The position numbers and the translations under genes are program-made. A stretch of DNA of 64,000 bases from JAEXOD01 sp964652025 (lineage in GTDB: Bacteria > Bacteroidota > Ignavibacteria > Ignavibacteriales > Melioribacteraceae): contig CAZYZX010000008.1 of the NCBI GenBank assembly GCA_964652025.1, positions 1 through 64,000 of the forward strand, in the 5' to 3' direction. Shown here piece by piece: positions 22,858-31,678 of this stretch. Position 1 is the first letter of the stretch; each line of letters begins with the position of its first letter. Under the pieces are notes generated by a model. That model was given only the letters and a program-made list of their open reading frames with translations, did not search any database and was not told where the DNA came from.

Positions 22858-24752
22858 TGAGCGATTTAGAAAAAAAATATCCTGTACTTTCTAAAGTAAA
22901 TACGCCTAATGATTTAAAGAACTTAAGTTTAAGTGATTTAAAAACTTTATGCAGTGATATACGCGAGTATATGGTAGATGTAATATCACAAGTTGGTGGT
23001 CATTTTGGTGGTGGTTTAGGTGCTGTAGAATTAACAGTTGCATTAAATAAAGTTTTTAATACGCCCGAAGACGCTGTGGTTTGGGATACTGGACACCAAG
23101 CTTATCCACATAAAATTATTACTGGTAGAAAAGATAAATTACACACAATTAGACAGTTGAATGGATTAAGTGGCTTTTTAAAGAGAACAGAATCCCCTTA
23201 CGATGCTTTTGGTGCTGGTCATGCTTCAACATCAATTTCTGCCGCGTTAGGTATTTCTATTGGAAATAGATTAAATAAGCTTAATAGAAAAGTTATAGCT
23301 GTTATTGGCGATGGTGCTATGACTGGCGGAATGGCATACGAAGCCATGAATAATTCTGGCGTTTTAAAAAGCAATTTAATTGTTGTTCTTAACGATAATC
23401 AAATGTCTATTGCCCCAAATGTTTGGCAATTTTCTAATTATTTTACAGAAATGATTACCCACCCTGATTATAACAGATTTAAAGGTGCTGTGTGGGATTT
23501 AACTGGTAAATTAGACCATTTTGGTGATAGACTTAGACGCATTGCTGCGCGCTTAGAAAGTGGTATTAAAGCTATTGTTACACCCGGAATGCTTTTTGAA
23601 GCTTTAGGCTTTAGATATTTTGGTCCTTTAAATGGCCACAATTTACCACAATTAATTAAAATTTTTGAACAAGTTAAAGAACTTAATGGACCTATTTTAG
23701 TTCATATATTAACCGAAAAAGGAAAAGGCTATAAACCAGCTGAAGGTGATAGTCAAAAATTACACGCTTCTACTCCTTTTGATAAGGTTACTGGAAAAGC
23801 GATTAAAACTGGCGACGAAAAACCTTCTTACACATCTATTTTTGGTAAAGCACTTACAGAAATTGTTAAAGAAAATAAAAAAGTTGTTGGTATTACTGCT
23901 GCTATGCCCGATGGTACAGGGCTTAATATATTACAAAAGGAGTTCCCAGAAAATTACTTTGATGTTGGAATTGCAGAAGAACACGCTGTTACTTTTGCCG
24001 CTGGATTAGCTACACAAAATATTATTCCTGTTGTTGCAATTTACTCCACATTCTTACAACGTGGCTTTGACCAAATTATTCACGATGTAGCTTTGCAAGA
24101 TTTACACGTTGTTTTTGTTTTAGACCGCGCCGGTTTAGTTGGTGCAGATGGACCCACTCATCATGGTTCTTTTGATTTATCTTACCTTCGCCTTATTCCT
24201 AATATGGTTGTTATGGCTCCTAAAGATGAAGCTGAATTACGCAACATGCTTTACACTGCTGTTGAATATAAAAAAGGTCCTATAGCTTTACGTTACCCTC
24301 GTGGTAGTGCTACTGGCGTTGAACTAAAACCCGGTTTCGAAAAACTTGAAATTGGCAAAGCAAAAACTATTTTAAATGGAAATGATGTTGTTATTTTGGC
24401 AGTTGGTAATATGGTTAGTTATTCGTTAAATGCGGCTAACAAACTTAGTGAAAAAGGCATTTCTGCCGGTGTTGTTAATATGCGCTTTATTAAACCAATT
24501 GATACTGAACTTTTAGACCAAATTGCTAAAACTAATATTAAAATTGTAACCGCAGAAGAAAACACTATTGTTGGTGGATTTGGTAGCGCCGTTGCAGAAT
24601 ACTTTTCAGATAAAAATTACAAAAATGATATTTTACGTATTGCTTTACCCGATGAATTTATTGAGCATGGAACACAAAAAGAATTACATAATATTGTTGG
24701 TATTGATGCAGATGGAATTGTTAATAAAATTGTTAATTTTTTAGGTAAATAA
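22857..24752 (+). CDS. dxs: 1-deoxy-D-xylulose-5-phosphate synthase
   Basis: The 631-residue length is typical. The enzyme condenses pyruvate and glyceraldehyde 3-phosphate, the first step of the MEP isoprenoid pathway, using thiamine diphosphate. Visible motifs are GHQAYPHKI, the ThDP-binding GDGAMTGGMAYEAMNNSG (from about 151), EKGKGYKPAE, and the catalytic glutamate in VGIAEEHAVTFAAG (about 371). Then come DRAGLVGADGPTHHG and RYPRGS. The start overlaps the xseB stop by one base, an arrangement (xseB-dxs) common in bacteria. A second MEP gene, ispF, lies at 52963-53445. Confidence 0.97.
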   Translation: MSDLEKKYPVLSKVNTPNDLKNLSLSDLKTLCSDIREYMVDVISQVGGHFGGGLGAVELTVALNKVFNTPEDAVVWDTGHQAYPHKIITGRKDKLHTIRQLNGLSGFLKRTESPYDAFGAGHASTSISAALGISIGNRLNKLNRKVIAVIGDGAMTGGMAYEAMNNSGVLKSNLIVVLNDNQMSIAPNVWQFSNYFTEMITHPDYNRFKGAVWDLTGKLDHFGDRLRRIAARLESGIKAIVTPGMLFEALGFRYFGPLNGHNLPQLIKIFEQVKELNGPILVHILTEKGKGYKPAEGDSQKLHASTPFDKVTGKAIKTGDEKPSYTSIFGKALTEIVKENKKVVGITAAMPDGTGLNILQKEFPENYFDVGIAEEHAVTFAAGLATQNIIPVVAIYSTFLQRGFDQIIHDVALQDLHVVFVLDRAGLVGADGPTHHGSFDLSYLRLIPNMVVMAPKDEAELRNMLYTAVEYKKGPIALRYPRGSATGVELKPGFEKLEIGKAKTILNGNDVVILAVGNMVSYSLNAANKLSEKGISAGVVNMRFIKPIDTELLDQIAKTNIKIVTAEENTIVGGFGSAVAEYFSDKNYKNDILRIALPDEFIEHGTQKELHNIVGIDADGIVNKIVNFLGK

Positions 24753-24862
24753 CTTAACAATTATTTAAAATTAGTTTATTTGTAATTTAAGTATTGTTTA
24801 ATATATTTAAAATCTTTTTTTGGTAATAATAATTTATTTAATGTAATTAATGGAGAAGTTTT

Positions 24863-25552
24863 ATGCAAACAAAAATACTAATTGTAGATGACGAAAAAGA
24901 TATAATTGAAATGCTGAAATACAATTTAGAAAATGAAGGCTTTGAAGTTATTTTTGCATACGACGGTTTAGAGGCTTTAGAAAAGCTTAAGGAAAATCCC
25001 GCATTAATTGTATTAGATATTATGATGCCAAAATTAGATGGCTATCAAACCCTAAAAAAAATTAGAGAAACAAAAGGGTTTGAAAACACTCCTGTTATGA
25101 TTTTATCCGCTAAATCCAGCGAAATGGATGAAATAAAAGGACTAAATATTGGTGCAGATGATTTTGTGCAAAAGCCAATTTCTCCTAATAAACTTATTGC
25201 CAGAATTAATAGTAATTTACGTAAGGCTAACATTTTTGCTAATAAAGCCCAAAAACAGAATTTTATTAAAATTGGGCCAATTGAAATTAATAGAGAAAAC
25301 TTTACTGTTAGCATAGATAAGCAAAATGTTTTTATGCCTAAAAAAGAATTTGAAATTTTGTGCTATTTAACTTCTAACCCTAATAAAGTTTTTCCAAGAG
25401 AGCAAATACTTAATGATGTTTGGGGGAACGATATTTATGTTGTAGAAAGAACCATTGACGTTCACATTAGAAAGATACGTGAAAAATTGGGTAAATATGC
25501 CGATTTAATTGAAACGGTGAAAGGCGTTGGCTATAGATTTAAAAACGAATAA
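24863..25552 (+). CDS. OmpR/PhoB-family response regulator
   Basis: The protein has 229 residues. The receiver domain (about 1-120) has the acidic pair D10-D11 (VDDEKD), the phospho-acceptor Asp in VLDIMMPKLDG (about 53) and the conserved Lys in VQKPISP. The C-terminal winged helix (about 132-228) has EFEILCYL and RTIDVHIRKIREKLG. It is a DNA-binding transcription regulator paired with the kinase gene that overlaps its end. GGAGAAG precedes the ATG. The pair resembles PhoB/PhoR, and an OprP-like porin lies 5 kb away, but the signal is not determined. Confidence 0.94.
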   Translation: MQTKILIVDDEKDIIEMLKYNLENEGFEVIFAYDGLEALEKLKENPALIVLDIMMPKLDGYQTLKKIRETKGFENTPVMILSAKSSEMDEIKGLNIGADDFVQKPISPNKLIARINSNLRKANIFANKAQKQNFIKIGPIEINRENFTVSIDKQNVFMPKKEFEILCYLTSNPNKVFPREQILNDVWGNDIYVVERTIDVHIRKIREKLGKYADLIETVKGVGYRFKNE

Positions 25553-26576
25553 TAACATTAAAGAAAGCCTAAGTTTTGGCAAACCTGTTATTAAAAATAT
25601 TTTTTTCCCCACTCTTTTTATAATAATACTTCACCTATTTTTCTTCGATTTGCACTTATCGCAAATTGTCTTAGTTATTCTGTTTATATTAATATTATCT
25701 TTAATTCTAATGTATTATTTTGGTAAATATCGAAAGGCAGAAATAAATAAAATTAAAGATATTATTAAAAACATTAGAGAAAATAAATTTAATAGCCCAG
25801 ATGAAATTAATTTAGGCGGTCAATTAGTAGAATTGGAGGGTGAAATAAAATCCATGTTTTTACGCACACAAAATGATATACAAAACTTAAAAAAATTAGA
25901 GCAAGTGCGTACAGAATTTTTAGGCAATGTTAGCCATGAACTAAGAACACCTATTTTTGCAATACAAGGATTTATTGAAACACTTTTAAATGGTGCTATT
26001 GATGATAAAAAGGTTAATCGCTTATTTTTAGAAAAAGCAGCCACACATACTGCAAATTTAAATAACTTACTTAACGATTTAATAGACATTTCTATGATTG
26101 AATCTGGGCAAATGAAGATGAGCTTTAGATATTTTACAGCCAACGATTTTATCCAAGAAATTAAAGAAGAATTAACACCCTATGCTGAAGAAAAAGGTTT
26201 AGAAATAAAATGCGATTATATAAAACCAACACTTAAGCTTTATGGAGATAGAAACCGCATAAAACAAGTTTTAGTAAATCTTTTGCAAAACGCTATTAAG
26301 TACACAGATAATGGATATGTACAAATAATAATTGAAGAAGAAGGAAAGAATGCAAAAATTACCGTAAAAGATACAGGTATTGGAATATCAGAAAACGATT
26401 TAAGCAGAATTTTTGAAAGATTTTACAGAGTAGATAAAGCGCGTAGCAGAGCAGTTGGTGGAACAGGTTTAGGCTTAGCAATTGTAAAACATATTTTAGA
26501 AGCCCATAACTCTAAAATTGAAGTTAAAAGCCAGATTAATGTTGGTAGTGAGTTTTCTTTTAAGCTAAAAAAATAA
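25527..26576 (+). CDS. Two-transmembrane sensor histidine kinase (PhoR-like)
   Basis: The 349-residue protein has two hydrophobic segments with a very short loop (about 21-65), no periplasmic sensor and no PAS domain. HisKA carries the phospho-acceptor in GNVSHELRTPIFAIQGF. The ATPase domain has LLQNAIKYTD, DTGIGIS and GGTGLGLAIVKHI. The start is TTG, overlapping the response regulator gene by 26 bases with AAAGG just upstream; no ATG fits better. It is the cognate partner of the preceding regulator. The lack of an extracytoplasmic domain suggests sensing within the membrane or through a partner protein. Confidence 0.92.
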   Translation: MAIDLKTNNNIKESLSFGKPVIKNIFFPTLFIIILHLFFFDLHLSQIVLVILFILILSLILMYYFGKYRKAEINKIKDIIKNIRENKFNSPDEINLGGQLVELEGEIKSMFLRTQNDIQNLKKLEQVRTEFLGNVSHELRTPIFAIQGFIETLLNGAIDDKKVNRLFLEKAATHTANLNNLLNDLIDISMIESGQMKMSFRYFTANDFIQEIKEELTPYAEEKGLEIKCDYIKPTLKLYGDRNRIKQVLVNLLQNAIKYTDNGYVQIIIEEEGKNAKITVKDTGIGISENDLSRIFERFYRVDKARSRAVGGTGLGLAIVKHILEAHNSKIEVKSQINVGSEFSFKLKK

Positions 26577-26605
26577 ATAAATTAAATTAATTTTTTTAAA
26601 ATATA

Positions 26606-26636
26606 TTGACTTATTGTAAATAATTTAATAAATTTA
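26606..26636 (+). promoter_or_regulatory. rplU-rpmA promoter, TTG-N20-TAAATTTA
   Basis: TTG (606-608, in TTGAC) is followed by exactly 20 bases and TAAATTTA (629-636), then C. This is the same layout as the rRNA promoter at 170-200, fitting co-regulation of rRNA and ribosomal proteins by the housekeeping sigma factor. The transcript would have a leader of about 27 bases with GGAGG before rplU. Confidence 0.7.
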
Positions 26637-26669
26637 CTGTTCTAATTTAAGACTGTTGGAGGAAACTAA

Positions 26670-26978
26670 ATGTTTGCAGTAGTTGATATTGCAGGACAGC
26701 AATTAAAAGTTGAAGAAAATAAAACTTATTTCGTACGCAGATTGAAAAACGAACCGAACAGTGAAGTAGTTTTTGATAAAGTATTGTTGTTTTCAAACGG
26801 CGACGACACCAAAATTGGCGCACCTACATTAAGCAATGTTAAAGTTAGCGCAAAAGTAATTGAACACTTAAAAGATGATAAAGTAATTGTGTTCAAGAAA
26901 AAAAGAAGAAAATCGTATAGACGCAAAAAAGGTCATCGCGATTTCTTAACTCGTATCGAAGTAACAAAGATAGGTTAA
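26670..26978 (+). CDS. rplU: 50S ribosomal protein L21
   Basis: The 102-residue length matches bL21. The N-terminus MFAVVDIAGQQLKVEE and the C-terminal KKKRRKSYRRKKGHRDFLT are diagnostic. A strong GGAGG lies before the ATG. It forms the standard rplU-rpmA pair with the next gene, 15 bases downstream. Confidence 0.98.
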   Translation: MFAVVDIAGQQLKVEENKTYFVRRLKNEPNSEVVFDKVLLFSNGDDTKIGAPTLSNVKVSAKVIEHLKDDKVIVFKKKRRKSYRRKKGHRDFLTRIEVTKIG

Positions 26979-26993
26979 TTTTCGGAGGAAATT

Positions 26994-27248
26994 ATGGCTC
27001 ATAAAAAAGGTCAAGGTTCATCGCGTAACGGAAGAGACAGTAATCCGCAATATTTAGGTGTTAAAAGATATGGCGGTCAAAAAGTTTCTGCTGGCTCAAT
27101 TTTGGTTCGTCAAAAAGGAACCAAATTTCACCCTGGTACTAATGTAGGTAAAGGTAAAGACGATACTTTATTTGCTCTTATAGATGGCGTTGTGAAATTT
27201 GAATACAAGAAAGACGACAGAAAATATATTAGCGTTTACGCAGAATAA
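26994..27248 (+). CDS. rpmA: 50S ribosomal protein L27
   Basis: The 84-residue length is normal for bL27. It starts MAHKKGQGSSRNGRDS, with no cleavable N-terminal extension of the Firmicutes type, and has GSILVRQKGTKFHPG. GGAGG precedes the ATG. The unit ends at the hairpin at 27274-27295. Confidence 0.98.
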   Translation: MAHKKGQGSSRNGRDSNPQYLGVKRYGGQKVSAGSILVRQKGTKFHPGTNVGKGKDDTLFALIDGVVKFEYKKDDRKYISVYAE

Positions 27249-27273
27249 TTTTTAATTTATACTTTTTTTTATT

Positions 27274-27295
27274 AAAGGGAATTTAGTTTCCCTTT
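27274..27295 (+). terminator. Intrinsic terminator of rplU-rpmA
   Basis: AAAGGGAA (274-281) pairs with TTCCCTTT (288-295) around a six-base loop, and is followed by a T run (to 299). It lies 26 bases after the rpmA stop. Confidence 0.82.
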
Positions 27296-27315
27296 TTTTA
27301 TTTTAAATAAAAAAA

Positions 27316-27336
27316 GCCCGTTGTTTTGCAACGGGC
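27316..27336. terminator. Bidirectional terminator between convergent genes
   Basis: GCCCGTTG (316-323) and CAACGGGC (329-336) form a GC-rich 8-bp stem with loop TTTTG, flanked by AAAAA on the left and TTTT on the right, so it has U tracts in both directions. It mainly serves the minus-strand T9SS gene that ends at 27358 and backs up the rpmA terminator. Confidence 0.88.
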
Positions 27337-27357
27337 TTTTAATTTTATAACATTAAA

Positions 27358-29517
27358 TTATTTCATTAATGCCATCTTTTTGGTTGCTGTAAAGTTCTTT
27401 CCATTTACGCCTTTTGCTTCTATTGTGTAGAAGTAGATTCCACTTGATAAGGATGAAGCATTAACGTTAACAACATGGTTACCTACTGTGTAGTTACCTT
27501 CAACTAATGTGCTTACCAACTGTCCTAATGCATTATATAAATTAATTGTTACATTAGATTCAACTGGCAACGAGAATGCTATTTTAGTTGTTGGGTTAAA
27601 TGGGTTTGGATAGTTTTGACTTAAAGCAAATTCTGTAGGAATGCCAACATTAACTTCTACAGTATTTGAATAAGAGAATGTACCATCAAAATCAACTTGT
27701 TTTAATCTATAAGTATATTTACCACTTAAGTTAGAAGCATCTGTGTATGAATACATATGTCTTTCAGTAGTGGTTCCATTACCTTTTACAAAGTCGATTT
27801 GTTCAAATGTTAAGCCATCTTTGCTGCGTTCAATTGCAAAACCACTGTTGTTAGTTTCGGTAGCAGTAGCCCAATTTAATACAACTTTGTTATCAACTAC
27901 ATTAGCTGTAAAGCTTGTTAATTCAACTGGAATAACGCCTGTTCCGTAAACAGTTACGTTATCAACAGCCCAATACCAGTTCCAACCAGTGTTAGCATAT
28001 TTAAAGCGTACTTTTACGTTTGTTTTACCAGCTGCTAAGGATGATATGTCATAAGATTTATGTTGTGTTCTATCATCAACACCTACTACGTAGTAAACAT
28101 TAGTCCATGTTGCACCACCATCATTGCTAACATCTACCCAACCTTGGTCTTGACTATTGCTATAGATATGGAAATCTGAGTCAAACTCTAAGTAAACATG
28201 TTCGTAATTAGCGCAATTTAAACCATTAGTTAAAGTTGCAGTAGTTGTTTGTGCGCCAGCAGAACTTCCCCATTCATCACTATCTGCAGCAAATACTTTA
28301 CCACTAGCAGTTGGTGGCAATAAATAAGTATTAGGCCATGGTAGACCATAAACTGTCCATACATATGGTGGATTACCTTCTATTGTCCAATTTCCTGAAC
28401 CAGCTTCAAAATCTTCAAAGAAAGTTGATGGGTCTCTCATGGTCTTGAACGTCCAAACTGGACCATTTGATGTACCAGTATTATCAACTGTAATTACTCT
28501 CCAATAATAACTTGTAAAGTAAGCTAATTGAGGTAATGCTAAAGTAGTAATTGGATTACCTTGGTAAACTAATGCAGAAGGATCCATATTTTGAACTTTT
28601 GCCTGCTCATCACTAAAATAAACTGCAACTGAAGTTGTAGTATTAGGATTAGTCCAACTAATGTTAACACCAGAAATTGGAACACCTAAAGCGCCATTAA
28701 TTGGAGAAGGATTTGTTGCTGGACCAGGACCAACAGGCGCACCTGAACTACCATAGAAAATAAATGGTACGTCTTGTGCATTTGTACCGTCCACTAAAGC
28801 AGCCCATGCATTATTTGCCCATTGAATAGCATCACCGGTAACAGCTTGACCTGTAATTGTAATTGGTGGGCACCAAGGACCGGAAGACCCGGAACCTGTT
28901 GTTCCAAATTCTACCCAATAATCGCCAGGAGGTAATACTAAACCAGGTGTTGCACCAACTATCATCATAATAGGTCTTGTTGTACCTGGTGTAGTATCAG
29001 TATATCTGTAAACACCTGTCCAACGTGTTGCAATCATTATGTTAGTAGTAACATCACCCCAAACAACTGTTCCACCATTTCGTGGATCACCATTATATAC
29101 TCTTACATATAAACCTGTAAAAGTAGAAGTTGTTGTTGAACCTGTCTGGTACCCAAATACTTTAATTGAGTCAATAGTCCATGTTGCACCAACTACTGTA
29201 AAATTATCCGCTATTCTGAAAGGAGTAACATTATTAAAAGCAAAACCAAAACTAGTTAAACCCAAGTTTGTTTGTAAAACACTACCATCTGCTCCATTAG
29301 GACCTGCGCCGGGGGCATTCATAAATGGACCATTAGTATAAAGTTCTGCCATTTCTGTATAATGTGGCAGTGGTTGTGGATTAATTGTGCGTGTTTTTAG
29401 TATGTAATCTAAATTAACACCTTTTAATTCCACGGTTTCTTTTGCATCTTGTGCAAAAATGTTACCTACAAATAATAAAACTAACGAGAATATTATAAAG
29501 TATGCACTTTTTCTCAT
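27358..29517 (-). CDS. Secreted T9SS cargo protein, function unknown
   Basis: The protein has 719 residues. A signal peptide (about 1-22: YFIIFSLVLLFVGNIFAQ) and a C-terminal type A sorting domain (last about 90 residues: NYPNPFNPTTKIAFSLP, GIYFYTIE, KKMALMK) are clear. The body has an N-terminal beta-rich domain (about 50-260), an Fn3-like domain (about 265-360, PSPINGALGVPISG to WTFKT) and a jelly-roll/MAM-like domain (about 365-530, FFEDFEAGSGNW to YWAVDNVTVYG). A second Fn3-like segment (ELTSFTANVVDNKVVLNW) precedes the sorting domain. No catalytic motif is recognised; it is probably a surface or released structural/binding protein. AGGAGG precedes the ATG. Confidence 0.88.
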   Translation of the reverse strand: MRKSAYFIIFSLVLLFVGNIFAQDAKETVELKGVNLDYILKTRTINPQPLPHYTEMAELYTNGPFMNAPGAGPNGADGSVLQTNLGLTSFGFAFNNVTPFRIADNFTVVGATWTIDSIKVFGYQTGSTTTSTFTGLYVRVYNGDPRNGGTVVWGDVTTNIMIATRWTGVYRYTDTTPGTTRPIMMIVGATPGLVLPPGDYWVEFGTTGSGSSGPWCPPITITGQAVTGDAIQWANNAWAALVDGTNAQDVPFIFYGSSGAPVGPGPATNPSPINGALGVPISGVNISWTNPNTTTSVAVYFSDEQAKVQNMDPSALVYQGNPITTLALPQLAYFTSYYWRVITVDNTGTSNGPVWTFKTMRDPSTFFEDFEAGSGNWTIEGNPPYVWTVYGLPWPNTYLLPPTASGKVFAADSDEWGSSAGAQTTTATLTNGLNCANYEHVYLEFDSDFHIYSNSQDQGWVDVSNDGGATWTNVYYVVGVDDRTQHKSYDISSLAAGKTNVKVRFKYANTGWNWYWAVDNVTVYGTGVIPVELTSFTANVVDNKVVLNWATATETNNSGFAIERSKDGLTFEQIDFVKGNGTTTERHMYSYTDASNLSGKYTYRLKQVDFDGTFSYSNTVEVNVGIPTEFALSQNYPNPFNPTTKIAFSLPVESNVTINLYNALGQLVSTLVEGNYTVGNHVVNVNASSLSSGIYFYTIEAKGVNGKNFTATKKMALMK

Positions 29518-29616
29518 TAAGTCCTCCTGTTTTAGTTGATAGATGATTTTTTTAAATGATTTTATAATTTTTAACTAATATGTTTAATTTTTTTAAAAAA
29601 AGCAAGTTAAATTTAT

Positions 29617-30558
29617 TTAAATAACTGCACTTTCAGTTATTTCTAAAATATTTTTTTCTGTATTCAAGGAGCAATTTAAACCAAATGGCACAGTAATATT
29701 ATCGCTAATATGACCATGCTTAAAATTATAAATTACAGGTTTATTAATTTTTGAAAAATAATCTGCTATAACTTCATTTAAAGTTAAAGATTTTGCACCA
29801 TCGGAATCATAGCAATCTACAAACCTACCTAAAACAATTGCAGAAGCTTGCTCTAAACCCTTAGCAAGTTTAATTTGGTTTAGCATTCTATCAACTCTAT
29901 AAGGAGGCTCTCCAATATCTTCTAACATTAAAATATTATTTTCAAATGATGGCAAGTAATCAGTCCCCATTAATGCTGTAATAAGGGCTAAATTTCCTCC
30001 AATTATTTTTCCTTCTGCATTGCCTTTGTTTAGTACAAAAAATCTTTCGTTATCTGGATTTGCTAATTTACCAAAAGGTTTATCGCTAGTTATCATGCGC
30101 CAAAATTGCTCTTCGGTAAATTTGCTTACTTCTTCTTTCCAAAAATCTACTGCAACCATTGGTCCAGCAAAAGTTACAAGCCCACATTTTTTAAGAAACG
30201 CCATTTGTAGTGCTGTTATATCACTATAACCAACAAAAATTTTAGGATTCTTTTTTATTAAAGAATAGTCAATTTTATCAAGCAATCTCGGCGTTCCATA
30301 TCCACCACGCGCACAAATTATTGCTTTAACATCTTTTTTGTTAAACATGTAGTGTAAATCTTCTAATCGCTCTTCATCTGTTCCTGCAAGGTATCCGCGT
30401 ACTTTCCCCACATTTTTACCAACTTCTACCCTATAGCCTAAAGACTCTAAATATCTAACACCTTTCTCAATTCTGCTTATGTCATCTGGTATAGAAGCTG
30501 GTGTAATTACACCTATTAAATCCCCTTTTTTTAACATATGTGGCTTTAGAATTTTCAT
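29617..30558 (-). CDS. LD-carboxypeptidase (peptidase family S66, LdcA-like)
   Basis: The protein has 313 residues, normal for S66. It cleaves the terminal D-alanine from murein tetrapeptides during cell-wall recycling. The nucleophile lies in VGYSDITAL (S112) and the conserved acidic segment is LEDIGEPPYRVDR (213-225). The histidine is in GHISDNITVPFG (H283). ICARGGYGT and GGNLALITALMG are also typical. There is no signal peptide, as expected for a cytoplasmic recycling enzyme. It lies 25 bases after the porin gene and is probably co-transcribed with it. Confidence 0.93.
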   Translation of the reverse strand: MKILKPHMLKKGDLIGVITPASIPDDISRIEKGVRYLESLGYRVEVGKNVGKVRGYLAGTDEERLEDLHYMFNKKDVKAIICARGGYGTPRLLDKIDYSLIKKNPKIFVGYSDITALQMAFLKKCGLVTFAGPMVAVDFWKEEVSKFTEEQFWRMITSDKPFGKLANPDNERFFVLNKGNAEGKIIGGNLALITALMGTDYLPSFENNILMLEDIGEPPYRVDRMLNQIKLAKGLEQASAIVLGRFVDCYDSDGAKSLTLNEVIADYFSKINKPVIYNFKHGHISDNITVPFGLNCSLNTEKNILEITESAVI

Positions 30559-30583
30559 AATTTTTTCTCATCTATAATTTTAT

Positions 30584-31606
30584 TTAAAATGCTACTTGAA
30601 ATCCTAAAATAAATCTTTTTAATGTTTTTCTATTTGCTAATTTGTAATTTGTACTTTCGTAATTTAGCTTTATTTGATTTAAAATATTTTCATTTAAAAT
30701 AAAAGAAAAACCTGCTGTTATTTTTGTCAATTCATCATCTGTAATTTTATTGTTTGGCTCTAAATATTCCCATCTAACAGCTGGTTGTATAGCTACAAAA
30801 TATTTGGCATCTACTGGAATTGTGTATAATGCATAAGTTTGGTAACTAAATGTATTTCGTTTAAAATTGGTCGAGTCGATTTGCCTAATAGCGTATTCAA
30901 AATCTAATTTAAACTTATTAAGATTTAATGTTGTACCAAAATCATAAATATCAACAAATGCATTATCCAATTTACCATTATAATAATTTGCAGAAACAGA
31001 AATTGATTGAATAGGTTTTATTACAGCACGAAAAGATTTATTTAATGTTCTATCACTTTCTGTTTTATTTGGACCGCTTCCATTAAATAATCCAGCGTAT
31101 AACTCTAATCCCATTGCCTCTTTGTTTGTATACCCAAACATTACACCAACGTCACGTAAATCTGGTGTAACTTTAGTAGTTAAATTTCTATTGTAAAAAT
31201 CAATCTCTAATGGAGCGCGTAAATTATCTGTACTAAATGGAATTTTATATTGTCCAAATTGCAAAAACAGAGCTTTATCAAAATTATACTTAAAAAATGC
31301 GTCTTGCAAAACTTCTGCAAATTTTGCTTTCACATCTGTAACCTTACTGTTTACATCTTTTTTTACGCTTAGGTTACCAATATTTGCAAAATTTACAAGA
31401 ACTTTATAAGATAAATATTCATTAACAGCACCTTTTACACCTATTCTAGCAACATTAAGTGAAAAAGACTCGGCATGGTTTGTAAAATCTACATCAAAAC
31501 TGCTTTTAAAATCTCCAAACCATGATGGCTTATATTTGTTTTCTTGACCCGAAATAATAGAAATACCAAATAAAAATAAAATAAAAAAAGTAAAATAATT
31601 TTTCAT
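30584..31606 (-). CDS. Outer-membrane porin (OprO/OprP-like)
   Basis: The 340-residue protein has a signal peptide (about 1-20, ending ISGQ) and an alternating beta-strand pattern to the C-terminal phenylalanine (FILGFQVAF), typical of outer-membrane barrels. Segments such as FLQFGQYKIPFS, LELYAGLFNGSGPN and SISVSANYYNGKLDN match the phosphate-selective porin OprO/P family. It forms a channel, but ion specificity cannot be judged. A GAGG lies upstream of the ATG. The chemoreceptor terminator separates it from the upstream gene. Confidence 0.82.
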   Translation of the reverse strand: MKNYFTFFILFLFGISIISGQENKYKPSWFGDFKSSFDVDFTNHAESFSLNVARIGVKGAVNEYLSYKVLVNFANIGNLSVKKDVNSKVTDVKAKFAEVLQDAFFKYNFDKALFLQFGQYKIPFSTDNLRAPLEIDFYNRNLTTKVTPDLRDVGVMFGYTNKEAMGLELYAGLFNGSGPNKTESDRTLNKSFRAVIKPIQSISVSANYYNGKLDNAFVDIYDFGTTLNLNKFKLDFEYAIRQIDSTNFKRNTFSYQTYALYTIPVDAKYFVAIQPAVRWEYLEPNNKITDDELTKITAGFSFILNENILNQIKLNYESTNYKLANRKTLKRFILGFQVAF

Positions 31607-31644
31607 ACAACCTCACTAATTGGGGAAAAATATTAATAAAAAGA

Positions 31645-31667
31645 GTGGCAGAAAAAAATTCTGCCAC
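31645..31667 (-). terminator. Intrinsic terminator of the chemoreceptor gene
   Basis: GTGGCAGAA (645-653) pairs with TTCTGCCAC (659-667), a 9-bp stem with an AAAAA loop. On the minus strand it is followed by TCTTTTTATT. It lies just past the MCP stop at 31679. Confidence 0.87.
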
Positions 31668-31678
31668 CTATAAATTTA